The translations under genes were made by a program, and so were the position numbers. Under the pieces are notes generated by a model. That model was not told the DNA's origin, made no database searches, and saw only the letters and a program-made list of their open reading frames with translations. Shown piece by piece: positions 1 to 13,056 of a stretch of 64,000 bases of DNA. Origin of the DNA: Cyathus striatus (lineage: Eukaryota; Basidiomycota; Agaricomycetes; Agaricales; Nidulariaceae); assembly GCA_025738555.1 (NCBI GenBank), contig JAOVFP010000013.1, positions 3,038,001 through 3,102,000 on the forward strand, given 5' to 3'. The number at the start of each line of letters is the position of its first letter. Positions within the stretch are counted from its first letter, which is position 1.

Positions 1-2219
1 AGGATTTACTTACGTGAGAAGCCCTACAGCACGACCAAGGCATGCACCAATGGTGATGGTTGGAAGGAAGATACCTGCAGGAACCTATCTATAGTTCAGA
101 ATAAAAAAATGATGAAGGTAGAAGAGGCCTTGCCATCATCCCGAATGTATACGCAGTGAGGAAGAATTTAACAGCAGCGGTCAAAATAAGAAGGAAAACA
201 TTTTGAGTTAGGGCGGTTGGACTTCAGCTATTCAGTACGCATGTTTTCTTTTACGAGCTAGTATCACCTACTTGCATAGTCCATGGTAGTCGCCTTTATT
301 CGGATCACATTCTTGAAAAAGATTAGCCACCAATTCAGATGACTGGACGCTGAACAAGAATCAGAGACACAGAACATGAACATTGGATAAGCAGTACATT
401 ACCGTGTGAAGACCACCTATTAACGAGGTTAGGAACGAGAAAAAGATATTGTGAACTTTCTCCTACTAGATAACTAATAGCCGCCGTAAACGCACTGAAA
501 GAAACAACCTCCAGTACTGGCCATCCCGTCAAAACGCTGTTGCGACGGTATAATGCAATTTCGACATTGAGTTTGATCAAAAACGATCCTAACACCCCCT
601 GCTTTGTGTAAGTAGTTGATATAGTACCGCAGACAAGAATATTATTTACTCCAATCACTCCTAGTGTTATCCATGGTATCTAAACTGCACATCAGAAATG
701 CTGCATGCAATAATGAGCGATTGTATTACCAATTCGAATGCTCGCCAAGTGTCATCGACGAATGTAACCTGGAACAATACCAACTTTGCGGTGCCAAATG
801 GATCGATCCATTGGAGGGATACTGCAGCAACAGCTGATGCTACAAATCCTCTCCACATGACATCAGATTCATTCGAAAAAGTATCCAACTCTGTTGTGAA
901 GATTTGTTAGACAATACTTCAGATTAACCTTGAATATCTGACCCTCGAGTCCAAACAAAACGCCTCCAAGGGGACTGCCGAAGGCCACAGAGACACCTGC
1001 AGCTGCAGCTGCAGCTAATAATTTACGTTTCTGGGCTATAGAAATATCAGAGATGTAACAAACAAGAAAATTGTCCGGGATTACCCTCGTTGTTTGCAAA
1101 GCCTTTGAATAAGTAAGTCATAAGAAAATATGCCATACAGCATGCCACGTGCACGAGCGGCCCCTTCGGCAGGTTAGTATTAGAGAATAGAAAATATCGC
1201 GGCGCCACACACTTCTTTCCCCAAAGATAAACCCGAGGCGACAGCAAGAGCCAAGCCAAGGGCTTTGATAAATAATGTCCAAGGGGACAGAAACGCGTCG
1301 AAGACATATCCTCCAAGAATCTGGGTGCTAAGAAGTTACACGTATAGCAGGGCTCGCTGTGAATAGGAAACATACTGCTTTGATTTCCGGAACTTGTTCG
1401 TGATAATATAGTCAGTTGTCGAAGTAAAAGCAGGAGATGACACTCACTTCCGGTATGGAATGCACTTCATTGTAATTTTAGTGGCGCGAACGTAATATCA
1501 CGCATACATGGGACTTACTACGGTGCGTAACTCACAACCAGAATCGCTGCACTTCCTGCGAAGCATACCTAAAGTAACGTTCATCACAAATGGCTAGCAT
1601 AGAGAGAAGTTTCCTTACGGCCAGGGCAACATAGATAAATGCCTGTAATAAGGATCCTCCAAATATGGACCGTATATGAAAGTATTCACTCCATGTCTGC
1701 CATTCCCTACAGACTTCCCCGGCTAAGGACAATGTGATTAGCATCAAGGCAATATGATATTCGGTGAAGGTGTCGTACGGTCAAGCCCACTGCAGCAAGC
1801 CACTTCGTTATAGAAGAAGCCATATGAACAGCGACCTTCACGAATGTCACTCAACCTGTATACATGTTTCTTAATACGTGCCAAGTACACTAGAAGTAAT
1901 AATGCACGCACCACCTAACCAACACGTCAAGCCATGCTCCCGCTATTCCAATACCCATGCCTGTCATAATAACCACAAACCACATGCGCGCTGCTTCCAG
2001 TATCGGCAGCAGCAGTCCACGAATTCCTGCTTGTGATCGGAGAGACTGTTGTCTTTCTCGCTCAGCAGCTTCTTCATGCAGCCAGTCAATTGAGCTACCA
2101 TCCTTATATTTGGCCTGTTTCTTGGCAAGATCTCGTAGACGGCCTTCCTCAGATAATTCGTACTCTTCAGCCTGTAGAGATGATGATGTTCTTGTTACTG
2201 AGGTATACGGTGTTGGCAT
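1..2219 (-). CDS. CLC-type voltage-gated chloride channel (3' end outside window)
   Basis: Integral membrane chloride channel or Cl-/H+ exchanger, in fungi (yeast Gef1 type) usually acting in Golgi, vacuole or endosome ion balance. The first exon, starting at 2219, has a soluble N-terminus with the family motif [13 protein letters not shown] and then the first membrane helix ([20 protein letters not shown]). Later exons give [17 protein letters not shown], the selectivity and gating motif [12 protein letters not shown] (split by an intron near 1165-1225), and [20 protein letters not shown] near 960-1030, which carries the second conserved glutamate. At least six short introns interrupt the frame. 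The last third, including the expected C-terminal CBS domains, lies beyond base 1. It is divergent from MED4, with 279 bp between the start codons. Family assignment is secure; individual exon ends were not all checked. Confidence 0.9.
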
Positions 2220-2498
2220 TTTAGAATAAGTAACTGCGAATATTTATTGCCAATTAATTGCTAATAGGGCGGCGTGCGCGATGTTTGGAGTAAAAGGAAG
2301 TGATAAACAAGGCTGCGCTCGAACCAGTCTTGAAAGTTGCAATATGTTTGTGCAATGTAAGTACTTAGACTGAAACTTCACTTACGCATACTTAATCATA
2401 CTTACTTGCTCATCACTCCGGACTAGTGTCCCATTACTCAAGTCAGTTTTGCCTATTGTTTTTGGTTTTGACCAGCTTGGATTTTACCATGTATAGGA

Positions 2499-3352
2499 AT
2501 GCTGCAGGCTGCCAATACGACAGTTACTGCCCAGATTCTACCCGAAGTTGGAAAACTACCCTCCATGACGTCTTCATTACTTGAACCATTAAACGAACTT
2601 CATGCGCTCGCACATACACTATTTCTTTCTTTGTCTCCAAGTCAAACGAAACCTCCTCCTCAGCCCGAGGTATCCTCATTTCTGAAATGCGACAAGGCTC
2701 TCGCCTCGGCTGTTAATTTGGCCCAGAAACATCAAATAAAGCAACGTAAAATTGATGCTTTAGAGATAGAGATTCTCGAATTAGAAGCGCGATGGCGGGA
2801 GATATGTAGCGAGCTGTCTAATGGGAAACGCGAGTTAGAAGAGATAATTGAGGAGGGAGAAGAAAGAATGAGAGCCATACAGGAAGCGAAAAATGGTATT
2901 ATTCTGTTTCCACTTCCATTGGGCATCTAACTGACCTGCTTATTGCAGCATCGATACCATATCCTGAGTTGTTGGCTTATGCTCAAAGTCTCAGTGCATT
3001 TACATCAGCGCCTCCTAATATGCCAGATCTTAGCCTTCCCGGGCAACCGCCGCCAGCATTATTCTTCCCTCCCTTTCCAAACGAGGAAAAGATGCGTAGA
3101 GGACGTCTCAATGCTGAAGCTCCACTTGGTTTACTGGGAGAAACACATTCTGTTGGACGGCGTAAGTTGTTAGCCTATCTAAGATATGCAAAAAGTGTCT
3201 AAACGTGGGTCACAGCACCGACAGTTTCTCCGAAGATCGAAGAAAACCAGCATATGGCACCTGGCGCAAATCCATACAGACACGAACGCCATCTTCCTCA
3301 ACCCCAAGCCCAGTTTTTCGATCTGGATCTCGACTTAAACCCAGACTTATAA
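2499..3352 (+). CDS. MED4: Mediator of RNA polymerase II transcription subunit 4
   Basis: Middle-module subunit of the Mediator coactivator, which links transcription factors to RNA polymerase II in the nucleus. Three exons join in frame: 2499-2895, 2949-3161 and 3216-3352, with GT-AG introns of 53 and 54 nt. The product is about 248 aa. Residues about 65-130 form a charged coiled coil. This is followed by the MED4 signature IPYPELLAYAQSLSAFTSAP, then PFPNEEKMRRGRL and an acidic FDLDLDLNPDL tail. The start at 2499 gives MLQAANTTVTAQ; the in-frame ATG at 2556 (MTSSLLEPLNELHALAHTLF) is an alternative closer to the conserved part. It ends only 81 bp from the convergent phosphatase gene, so their 3' UTRs must overlap or be very short. 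Confidence 0.88.
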
Positions 3353-3433
3353 AGATTAAAACCCAACTTCAATTGATACCCTACAACTATTATACCCATG
3401 ATTATGCACATAAGTTCATCGTGTTGTTCTAGC

Positions 3434-4141
3434 CTAGGAGGGCTTAACAAGATGTATTGCACTAAATTCCTTCATAACAGTTCTTTCTGCTCCCTGCTTG
3501 CGGACTTTCTTAGTTATTCCAAAAAGTCTTGCAAAGGGTGAAGCTGGTGTCGATGCATGTCTTTGCTCAGAAAATTTCTCAGCGTATGTGGCCAGCTGAG
3601 TTCTGAATCCAAGGTTGGGACAAACGATGCCACGACGTGATTGAACAAACTCGACTGCTTCAGACGCATGTTTATACTCTGTGGCGATAATGTATGCGCA
3701 CACGACTGTCGCACTACGGCTAATGCCTTGGAAGCAGTGTACCTATCGTAAAAGTATTTAGTCTCAACAGAGTAGGCTTGTTGTGGGAGTACTAAAACAT
3801 ACCAGTACTTTATTTGTTGTGTTTTCTTCTAGTGCTTGGCGAACGAACTGCGTCGTTTGGTCGAGATGCGATAGTATATCCACCTGTATTCGGTCTGCAA
3901 GGGATAGGTGCAACCTATTTGAAGGTGTGATGCACTCCGGGATATCGGGAACATGTTCAATGACTGAGATAACATGTGTGATGCCTAGTCTGGCAAGCTC
4001 CTCACCATTAGTTGCAATAGAGAGGTCGGACAGGTAGAGGCGCGGTAGGATAAGGCTTGCTATGTGCGATGCATAACCTCTACTAGTTGTCCTGACCACA
4101 GAGCGGGCAACTTCCCAGTTCTGAGCAGGAAAGGAGAGCAT
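3434..4141 (-). CDS. Dual-specificity protein phosphatase (DSPc)
   Basis: Removes phosphate from Tyr and Ser/Thr residues of target proteins; the substrate cannot be told from sequence. Two exons, 4141-3803 and 3742-3434, flank a 60-nt phase-0 intron and encode about 215 aa. The N-terminal half has the DSP pattern ILPRLYLSDLSIATN, then LARLGITHVISVIEHVP. Right after the intron comes the complete catalytic P-loop VHCFQGISRSATVVCAYI, which matches HCx5R followed by S. The general-acid Asp lies in LSLADRIQVDILSHL. A basic tail (FGITKKVRKQGAERTVMKE) follows the domain. The start was placed at MLSFPAQNWEV; upstream in-frame Met codons exist but the extra residues look non-coding. No extra domains are visible, so it is an atypical small DUSP. 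Confidence 0.88.
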
Positions 4142-4639
4142 GATCCAAGTTGATATAACGGCGCTATGCAAAGAACGTAGTAGATTACAGAAGCCATAAG
4201 TGCTACATTGATGGAGGGCGGTACTACAGCGACACTTCATCAATAAGGGCAAATCTGTATTAGCACATACTTGTATGAACTCATAATCGGCAACCGAATC
4301 CGCATAACCCACCCAGCACTACCTCAGCAACCCATACTTACCCTGAACAACCCATAGGCTTTGATGTCCACCGATCCCTATGGGTTATTACAGGTTCGAC
4401 AGTCGACTGTACTTAGGTTACTTGCTTCTTGGGAATATCGCTATTTTAGGAATCAGGCCTCCGGACCGGTCAATCTTTGCAATAAAAAGTATTCTCTTTC
4501 CCATCCTAGTAATCTTCGTACTTATAAATGATCAACACTGTACAATCCTTAACCTCATTGACTTAATGTTACTCTCGACCTTGGAGTTCACGAATAAAAC
4601 TTATATTATATATCGTGGAACGAGGAGCCATTTCACGGC
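4142..4639. other. Intergenic, DUSP upstream region and GH45 3' region
   Basis: About 500 bp between two minus-strand genes. It holds the 3' flank of the GH45 gene and the promoter side of the phosphatase. Short open frames on both strands show no codon bias or domain. I see no RNA gene or repeat. Confidence 0.5.
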
Positions 4640-5506
4640 TCATGGGGCAGTTCCTGCAGGATGTTAGTAAACATCTGAAGGCGTACATTCTACTGTTCCT
4701 GTTACCTTTGTTTCCGCATCCAACAGATGGCCAGTTGCCTGCTGTTTCTCCCGAGAGGCAGGCACCATTCCAGAGAGAACCGCCGTCGGACCCAGACCAC
4801 TCACTACACGAAACCTCCGTAAATGTACCCGTCAATGCACCGTGGCCAGACGGGAAGAATGCCGAAGATCCTCCAGTATCCTGGCAAATATCAAAGCTTG
4901 TGTATTTGTTAATATTCGTCCTTTGTATGTTAACCTCGGCTTACTGGAATGGTTTTCCGTGCTGGTTATTTGGGCTGCTTGTGCTTTGACCGCACCATTC
5001 CTAAATTCTGCATTAGATTAAAACAGGCCTTGCAGATAAGCCAACAAACCTCGTTTCCTTGAACAGGGCTATCAAAAGCGTTCAGCCCCAAGGTCGACTG
5101 CATCATCTTCATCTGCTTACCAGAGATCCGTGACCTTCACGACAACGGATTTAAAAGGACCAGTATACGAGGGAGAAAATGGGTCTGCAGTCCCTGAAAT
5201 ACGGAAGCAGCGACCGCAGGCATCACCTGCTCCGGCACCAGGAGAAGATCCGAAAGCAAGCTGATTTATCGCAGCCGTGAATCCACTTGCACTCTTTCCG
5301 CATGCTGCAACGCGATATTAGCTGTGGTGATCGACTTTTTGAGAATGCACTCTCTTACCAGGAGATCCACAACCAGAGTAGAAGGTGAAGGATGCTTGAC
5401 CAGATGAATTTTGGATGTATCCACCGGTAGCACGCTTATCGAGTGCACTAGCACTGACGCTAGAGAGACCTGCTATTAAAGCAAGAAAAGAAACGGAAAA
5501 CTTCAT
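4640..5506 (-). CDS. Secreted GH45 endo-beta-1,4-glucanase (basidiomycete subfamily C type)
   Basis: Secreted enzyme that cuts internal beta-1,4 bonds in cellulose and related glucans. The gene is broken into six or so small exons. Exon 1 (5506-5359) gives a signal peptide MKFSVSFLALIAGLSSVSAS, a Kex2-like KR site and ATGGYIQNSSGQASFTFYSG. The next exon gives CGSPACGKSASGFTAAINQ, GDACGRCFRISG and TGPFKSVVVKVTDLC. Then come PVQGNEEWCGQSTSSPNNQH, GKPFHFDICQDTGGSS (the HFDIC segment carries the proposed acid Asp), FPSGHGALTGTFTEVSCSEW, SLWNGACLSGETAGNWPS and a final CGNKGTAP stop. All joins use GT-AG introns of about 37-63 nt and keep frame. No CBM1 or linker is encoded, as in Phanerochaete Cel45A. 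Family recall is from memory; the exon joins are seen in the sequence. Confidence 0.9.
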
Positions 5507-6315
5507 ATCTGGGTATTTTTTGAACAATAAAGACAGCAGGCGTTGTTCCTTCTTATGCCTCTCGGGCGCACCAACTTCGGAGCACATATTTCTCTTCCCA
5601 GCCTGAAGAGGACAGCCGAATAATCTTATCCGTCGGATATTTTTGACCGTTTGGGAGAACTTCCAGAGTTTCTCCTGTCTCGGAGTTTGTTTTCGTGAAC
5701 CACCTGGATCCACTGCTGCGTGGTGTACTTCCTATAGCCAGTCTTTGACTTTCGCGGAAGTTTTATCCGGTAGACTTGATTTTGATTAATGACTTCATTG
5801 TAGGAAGTGGAACTCCAGGTGCCATGCATTGTCCCAGAAAATGATGAACGAAGAGATAATACCTTGCCTAATGGGTAGGCACCACATAAACCGGTTTGAC
5901 CGTCGGTTCCATGCATTAGCATGATAGAGAGTAATCATGCGGTGAATTGGGAAGTATTGTCATGACACGGGGATAACCCACATATCTCCCGAAGCATCAC
6001 AATTTGAAAGTCCAGTCGTGAGCTAAGAATAGCAATTGGGTGGAGTATCGTCGTTTAAAACACAAATGTTCTTATATATCGAATTATATACCTGGATCGC
6101 AATAACGTTGACTAGTTCATGGGTTCAAGATCACTTACTCGGCTGGCTGCTAAAGCCAAACATATGTGTTAGAATGTCCGAAAAAAACCCATTTTCAGAG
6201 GTCTAGCGATCACAAGTTGGACATTCGGGTCATAACAATTGGGAACTCGTATGAACAAAACACTCGTGGGTTGAAAAATATAAATTCTTCAGCAGGTAAA
6301 ATGTAAAAGAGCGGT
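5507..6315. other. Intergenic: promoter region of the GH45 gene
   Basis: About 800 bp between the GH45 start and the end of the complex I gene, both on the minus strand. A minus-strand frame at 5626-5922 (98 aa) shows no recognizable domain or good splice context and is not called. I see no repeat or RNA gene. Confidence 0.5.
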
Positions 6316-7028
6316 CTATAATTCCTCTTCTACCTTGTATTTCGCCGGATCGGTTCCGTGATGAGGATGGTTGACGATGTTTATCCTTGGAAACGTCAGC
6401 CATTTAAAGAGCTTCAAAAGTTACGCATTCTGGAATACTCACATAGGGAACGAAGCTGAAAAATGTCAGGAGGGTGAGCATCCGTTAAGAGGAGAGAGGG
6501 GGGCAGTTACACACAGAATTTAAGTTGAGAGTACTGGGAGTTTCTGAATGCAGAGTGCTGAACCCACGCTGGTTGGTGAGAGACACCGTAGAGAGGCTTT
6601 CCCTCCTGTGCACGTTGCTTCATCTCTTGTAAATCCATTTCTTCTTCGCGCTTGTTTTCAGCCCATCCCCAAAAACGTACTGTAACAATGATTATGAGAC
6701 GCGTTCCCAACAGTGAGTAGAATATACGAACCGCTTGACCTCTGGTACGCCAATAAGAATCCACCAATAAAGCCAAGGACACCACCGAGCTTAAGAGTGG
6801 TTCTGAGACGCATGCGAGATGGATCGGCCATTTCTATGGAGAGAATGTTACTAGAGACACATAGGTGAATGAAGAGAAGCGATGGTCACCCCATAAGTAG
6901 AGAGCGGTGGGGAAGGCAGCGGTTGTGCCCGCCCATGCAACATAATCGGAGGATCTGAAGTACCTCACGACGCGTGAGACATGGGGGTCGGCGTCGATGA
7001 GGGGGTACGGAGTCTGTTTGGCGGGCAT
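6316..7028 (-). CDS. NADH:ubiquinone oxidoreductase 21 kDa subunit (complex I accessory)
   Basis: Accessory subunit of mitochondrial respiratory complex I, present in fungi. Exon 1 (7028-6890) encodes MPAKQTPYPLIDADPHVSRV then YFRSSDYVAWAGTTAAFPTA. After a 56-nt intron the frame continues EMADPSRMRLRTTLKLGG with a membrane-like segment VLGFIGGFLLAYQRSS. The next exon gives VRFWGWAENKREEEMDLQEM, GKPLYGVSHQPAWVQ and NSQYSQLKF. Two further small exons supply SSFPMINIVNHPHHGTDPAK and end KVEEEL. This is the two-domain layout of the fungal 21 kDa family, with the N-terminal and C-terminal domains fused. The length, about 165 aa, fits. It is divergent from the nucleoporin gene, with 211 bp between starts. 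Confidence 0.88.
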
Positions 7029-7239
7029 TGAGGGAGTGGTCGTTGCGGACGATGACGGCGAAGAGCAATAGAGAATGTGGTCACGTGTGTGGTCACAGGC
7101 CTGCCCTTAACTAGTCTAGGATGCAAGCTTGGTCCTCGACTCGCAGCTGCACGCAACGAGTACAAGGACAACGGCTGCATACCCTTACCTACCCCTACCC
7201 GCCTCCCGTCCTCTTCCCTTCTCCCCGTAGTCTCTTACA

Positions 7240-9947
7240 ATGAGCGGAGTAATTCGATCCCAAGCAAATCGATCCCGGTCTCGCAATGCTCTCGCGTCTC
7301 CATACGCACGTCCTCGCCAGCAGAAAAAATCTGTGCGTCTTCACTTGTCATCGCAGCTGTCAATCCTGACTCTCCATGTTTCCAGTCATGGAGCATCACT
7401 GGGCTTCTTGGTTATCTCAATCCTTTCGCAGCACGTCCTTCGCCAGAGCGTTCCCCCAGCCCTACTGTCCCTCCCGAATCCCCCACCTCTGAGGACGAAG
7501 ACGCGCTAGAATTACCAGAATCAGCACATACTTTGGCAAGCAGAGGACATGAGGTGTGTCCTAATCTATTTCTTATCTGGACAGGTGATTTATCCATTTC
7601 AGATTTCTGCCAGTCTGAACGGACACTCTATCACTTCGCACCGAGATGAACCACCTTCCGTTCCCCCTCCTCCTGTATCTCCTCTATCACGTACTTCGAC
7701 AAAAATACATCCTACATCTCCCTCGTTCTTCCACGAGTCAGAATCCCCTGTAAAGAACCTAGAAACTGTCAGCGCCTTCTTGAACTCGAAAGTCGGCCAG
7801 CCCATAACACCTATTGAAATGGAAGGCGTCCTGTCGCTGCTACAACGAAGCGCACCACGTAAGTGGCTAAACATATTTACTTTGTAACGTATCTTATTCA
7901 GCCCCGCTTCGTAGAAGAAGGCTCTACACCTTTTCGATTTGAGAGTCGATCTCCTTCAGCGACGCCCGTAAGAGGCATTTCTCCTTTCGTTCCTGCACCT
8001 ACTTTCAAATTTTCAACACCTGAACCTTCTGTGATTACAACACCAGCCGTGACGACACGTAGAACACTTTCCAAAAATCCAAACGGTGTGTATCGATGGC
8101 AAGGTGGAGGCAGCGCACGTGCATCGCGCACCAAGAATCGATTTTCCTCTCCTGCGTTCGGCCCTTCACGAACTGCCACTGGACACGTTGTACTGAAAGA
8201 TAACGGGACTACCGAATCTTCGAAGACAGATTCAAAGCGAAGGCGAGTAGGGGAAGATGCTTCAAGCAGCTTCTCTGCTCCTGCTGGTGTTGAGAGAAAC
8301 ACTTCTCCAACCACTTCGTCGCCTGCAGCAAGCACAACTACATCGTCACATGGTGCTGCAAAGACAGGTGTACCTCTGTCATCGACAGCGCGTCTCCGTG
8401 TGCCTGCTCTGCAGAAACCCACTGCACCTGCCGTTCCCTCTCCTTTACGACAGGCATGGTCTGAAGGATCTTCACCTAGCGATCGCTTACATACTCCAGT
8501 TTCTAAGCCTTCAAAAGCAGCGAACTTTATGACAGAGTTGATCAAAGAGGCAACACCACCGAAGAAACCTGATGTTAGCAATCCTTATCAGACTGCCAAT
8601 CCTGTAGCCAAAGTTGCAACTCGAAGATTACCAAAGAGAACACGCGCTGCTGGAAGAAAAGAACAGAAGGAAGCAATAGAAAGGGAGAAGAAGGAGAAAG
8701 AAAAGGAGGAAATTGAGCATATCACACCACAGGCTATTATTGAGGCGACTCTCCCCAAGGCAAGCGACATTAACTGTGCATATATTTACTTCCTACTTAC
8801 CATGAATGGATAGGGAAGCAAGCGTTCACGTCCGCCTACTCACTTCGAGAAGTCTCCCGAAAAACCGTCTTTCGCTAAAGACGTGGAAGAGGACGAGGAA
8901 GAAGATCATCGTGTAAGCAAGAAGTCGAAGCCATTCCTGAACGGAAATGGCCCCTCTCTTCCGAGCTTATTCACAAAGTCTGCATCCGCTACTGTCGTCG
9001 AGGAAATAAATGACGTGGATATGGAAATCCCAGAGAAACAAAAATCTAATAACGCTGAGGACAAAGGGAAAGGGAAAGAAACTCCTCCGCCAACTAGTGC
9101 CAGCCCCTTCATTTCTCTCAGTCCTCCTGGAAATCGTGGCTTGTTCGGCAATTATAAAGCGAACTCGATTCCAAAGGAACCAAGTAAATTGCGTTTTAGT
9201 GTTGTTGTGGATGGCAACTCTCCCGGGCCTACTCAGCCTTCTCCCGTGGCCCCGGCTCTCGCCAACACCGAAGCTTCGTCGTCTCTCACGTCTGTTGAAA
9301 ATATGGATACACAGGAAGATGGCTTGAAAGTTGGTTCCAAAGAAGCTTTCACTCTCACCACTTCTAGCACTTCTGTATCTTCAGCTCCCTCTGTCCCATC
9401 TGATCCCAAAGAACGGGCCCGCAGACTTGCTATAAAATCCTTACCTATCTTTACTTTCACCAACAATGGTATTTCGATGTTTCCCTCCACTCCAGAACAC
9501 ACGAATGCCCGTGAGCAAGCGCAGAACATACCCAAGTCCTCTCTTCGGTCGTTTGACTTCAGTGCAGATGCACTCAAGAAGGCTTCAGTAGTACGAACCA
9601 ACGGTCCTTCCGCCTCCGCTTCACCGTCCATATACTCGCCCACTCCTGTGCCTGTAATAGGTTTTAACTGGGCTGCTGCAGGCGCGAAGCCTCCAGCACC
9701 TGCTACGGACTCCTGGACATGTTCTGTGTGCATGATTAAAAATCCCATTTCGAAAGAGATCTGCACAGCCTGTGAAGCCCCTGGACCTTCCAAACCCAAC
9801 CCAACGCCGACAACTAGTTTCGACTGGGCTGCTGCAGGTATGAAAGCTCCTTCAGCACCTGCTGCAGGTTCATGGACATGTTCAGTTTGCATGATCAGTA
9901 ACTCTGTTTCAAAAGACATCTGTGTGGCTTGTGAATCTTCCCGCTAA
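7240..9947 (+). CDS. Nucleoporin-like protein with two C-terminal RanBP2-type zinc fingers
   Basis: Likely nuclear-pore protein of the Nup153/Nup1 kind; role inferred from composition and zinc fingers. Five exons are proposed: 7240-7332, 7386-7553, 7603-7858, 7915-8759 and 8814-9947, giving about 830 aa. The N-terminus is basic (SQANRSRSRNALASPYARPR). Low-complexity Ser/Pro/Thr sequence follows, with conserved blocks such as TPFRFESRSPSATPVRG and NPNGVYRWQGGGSARASR. A Lys/Glu-rich helix lies near the end of exon 4. The C-terminus has two tandem fingers, WTCSVCMIKNPISKEICTAC and WTCSVCMISNSVSKDICVAC, both matching W-x-C-x2-C-x3-N-x6-C-x2-C and each preceded by FxWAAAG. The fourth intron appears to be GC-AG (8760-8813). 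FG repeats are few. Confidence 0.75.
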
Positions 9948-10385
9948 TTTTTTTTACGGGATCCTAGTTCTTTTGTTAATTACTCGAACGTTATTTTGCA
10001 TTCATTTCTTTCTGGCGTTTTCCTCATTATCAATACTTGTACTTATACAGCTGTAGTAGTTTGTTGCAATGGAATAGAATAAAGCTTGTTCTTTCCTAAG
10101 TAACCTTGGATCTTTAGGTTGCATTAGAGCCTGTTTTGGAGTCTGTCGAATACAATAAACGATGTGGAAAAGCAAAGCTAATCATGTAACGCCGCTGTTA
10201 CCTTCAATTTTTTCTTCATCAGAGCGAATCTTTACGCTGCACTGGTATGAACCCTCTCTTTACTTGGATATTAATCCAGTGCTCGTCTTATTGTTATCAA
10301 TAATTCACTTGTACAGTTAAGTAGTTACATATGTAGTAAGCTCAATTACAACCTTTTCCGGCGTCTTACACTTGAAGATTTTAGA
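9948..10385. other. Convergent 3' region, nucleoporin and CDK7
   Basis: About 440 bp of AT-rich sequence between convergent stop codons. It holds the two 3' UTRs; several AATAAA-like stretches lie near 10075-10085 and 10150-10160. No coding potential is visible. Confidence 0.5.
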
Positions 10386-11810
<1,425 letters not shown>

Positions 11811-12109
11811 ATTATCCTTGGAACTGAAGTGTTTTGGGGTTTAAGTAATAAGGTAAGTAATAAGAGAACAATCTCTGAATAGGACAGCACCCCCCGCGGT
11901 GCACGCGGCGTAGACAGCCAATGCCAATTATAGGAGCCGTCGGCATGCACACGTGATTAAGTCATAGACCGCCCAAGTTCAACTTGAACTTGGAATCCTG
12001 GATTCGAATGTCCTTCACTCTGCAATACTTACATCGTCGAGCTCGTCCATTATTTTCCTTATGCTGGCTGTAAAAATCTGTATTAATACCTGCTAATATC
12101 CACGCAATT
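11811..12109. promoter_or_regulatory. Shared divergent promoter of CDK7 and the J-domain gene
   Basis: 299 bp lie between the two start codons. Two elements stand out: a CACGTG E-box at 11950-11955 and a near-perfect 10+10 bp inverted repeat with a one-base centre at 11973-11993 (CCAAGTTCAA and its complement). Function is not known; a dimeric factor site is one possibility. Confidence 0.45.
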
Positions 12110-12936
12110 ATGTATTCACCTTCTTTTTCAACCTGGTATGATGTCCTTGGTGTCGACCAGTCTGCTACAGACGATGAAGGTACAACTTGAACTTACAGCC
12201 CATTCTTCCGGTATTTACTAAATTTCATCAAATAGTTCGTCGCGCCTACCGGAGGAAGGCGCTAGAAACTCATCCTGACAGACTTGGGCCTTTCGTAACG
12301 GATGAAGAGAAACAATACGCTGAAGATGCTTTCCACAAGGTCTGCATACACCAAGTTTAGACATCACACTCCAGCTAATCATTCGACAGATTCAAAAGGC
12401 ATTTGAGGTTCTTGGTGATATTCACAATCGTAAAGTGAGACCGCAGTTATGCTTGTCGTCTATATAAGTTATATCTACATTCTAATTGCTTGCAACTAAA
12501 GGCATATGATGTTCGGCTAGCTGTGAAGTTCGATCCTGGCTCAATGTCAGATGCCGCAGTGCAACGAATGGCAGATAGAGAAGCATGGGCAAAACAACGA
12601 CGAGAAAGACAGGAAAAGCGAATACACGAACTTCAGAGACAACGGAAAGAACTTGAGTCTGGAAAATTACCTGAGAAAACCGGGAATAATCTCAGTGATC
12701 CTGACCCCCTGCTATCTCCAGAAGCGAAGATGTATACAGAAATACTAAAAGATCTGTACACGGCTACCCCAGAACTCGAGGAAAGAATGAAAGCTATCCT
12801 TCGGGTACGTAATCCCCAACAAAACAGTGTGATGCGTCTAACATAGGGTATTTCCATGCATTAGCGGAAGGCTGAAAGAGAACAGGCAGAAATGCATAAC
12901 CGTCGTCCACAACCCACAAGGGTATGGACTACTTAG
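12110..12936 (+). CDS. J-domain (DnaJ/HSP40) co-chaperone
   Basis: Probable HSP70 co-chaperone. Exon 1 (12110-12180) has STWYDVLGVDQSATDDE, the next RRAYRRKALETHPDRLGPFV with the diagnostic HPD tripeptide, then IQKAFEVLGDIHNRK and AYDVRLAVKF. This is a complete N-terminal J domain of about 80 residues. The rest is a charged helical region (REAWAKQRRERQEKRIHELQ) followed by PEAKMYTEILKDLYTATPEL. There is no Gly/Phe-rich or zinc-binding region, so it is a class C (DNAJC) type. The end was set at the TAG at 12934-12936 after RPQPTRVWTT; splicing at 12922 instead would extend the protein but gives a poor-looking tail. The specific client or complex is unknown. Confidence 0.82.
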
Positions 12937-13056
12937 ATAAGTATTGAATAGTTTCTCTCTTCTTTCCCAGGTGGACATGTATCTGGTTGTACTTATTGGT
13001 TATCTGTAGCACAAAAAGTGTTGCCTTACATACATTCGTTCAAACGGAAAGTCGTT

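Noticed and set aside
1000..1017. GCTGCA-type short repeat as a microsatellite of interest
   Set aside because: It simply codes the Ala run in [13 protein letters not shown], a normal part of the CLC sequence.
4615..4989. Plus-strand 124-aa frame with two hydrophobic segments, possible membrane protein
   Set aside because: It is fully antisense to the GH45 exons, which join in frame and match a known family; the hydrophobic runs are a strand shadow.
5626..5922. 98-aa minus-strand frame upstream of GH45
   Set aside because: No domain, signal or splice support; more likely GH45 promoter sequence.
12033..12050. MDELDD start codon and exon for CDK7
   Set aside because: It needs a 12-nt exon to reach the kinase frame. 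The ATG at 11810 gives MDVVERANADRQRRW and joins TKEKKVGEGTY with one normal intron.
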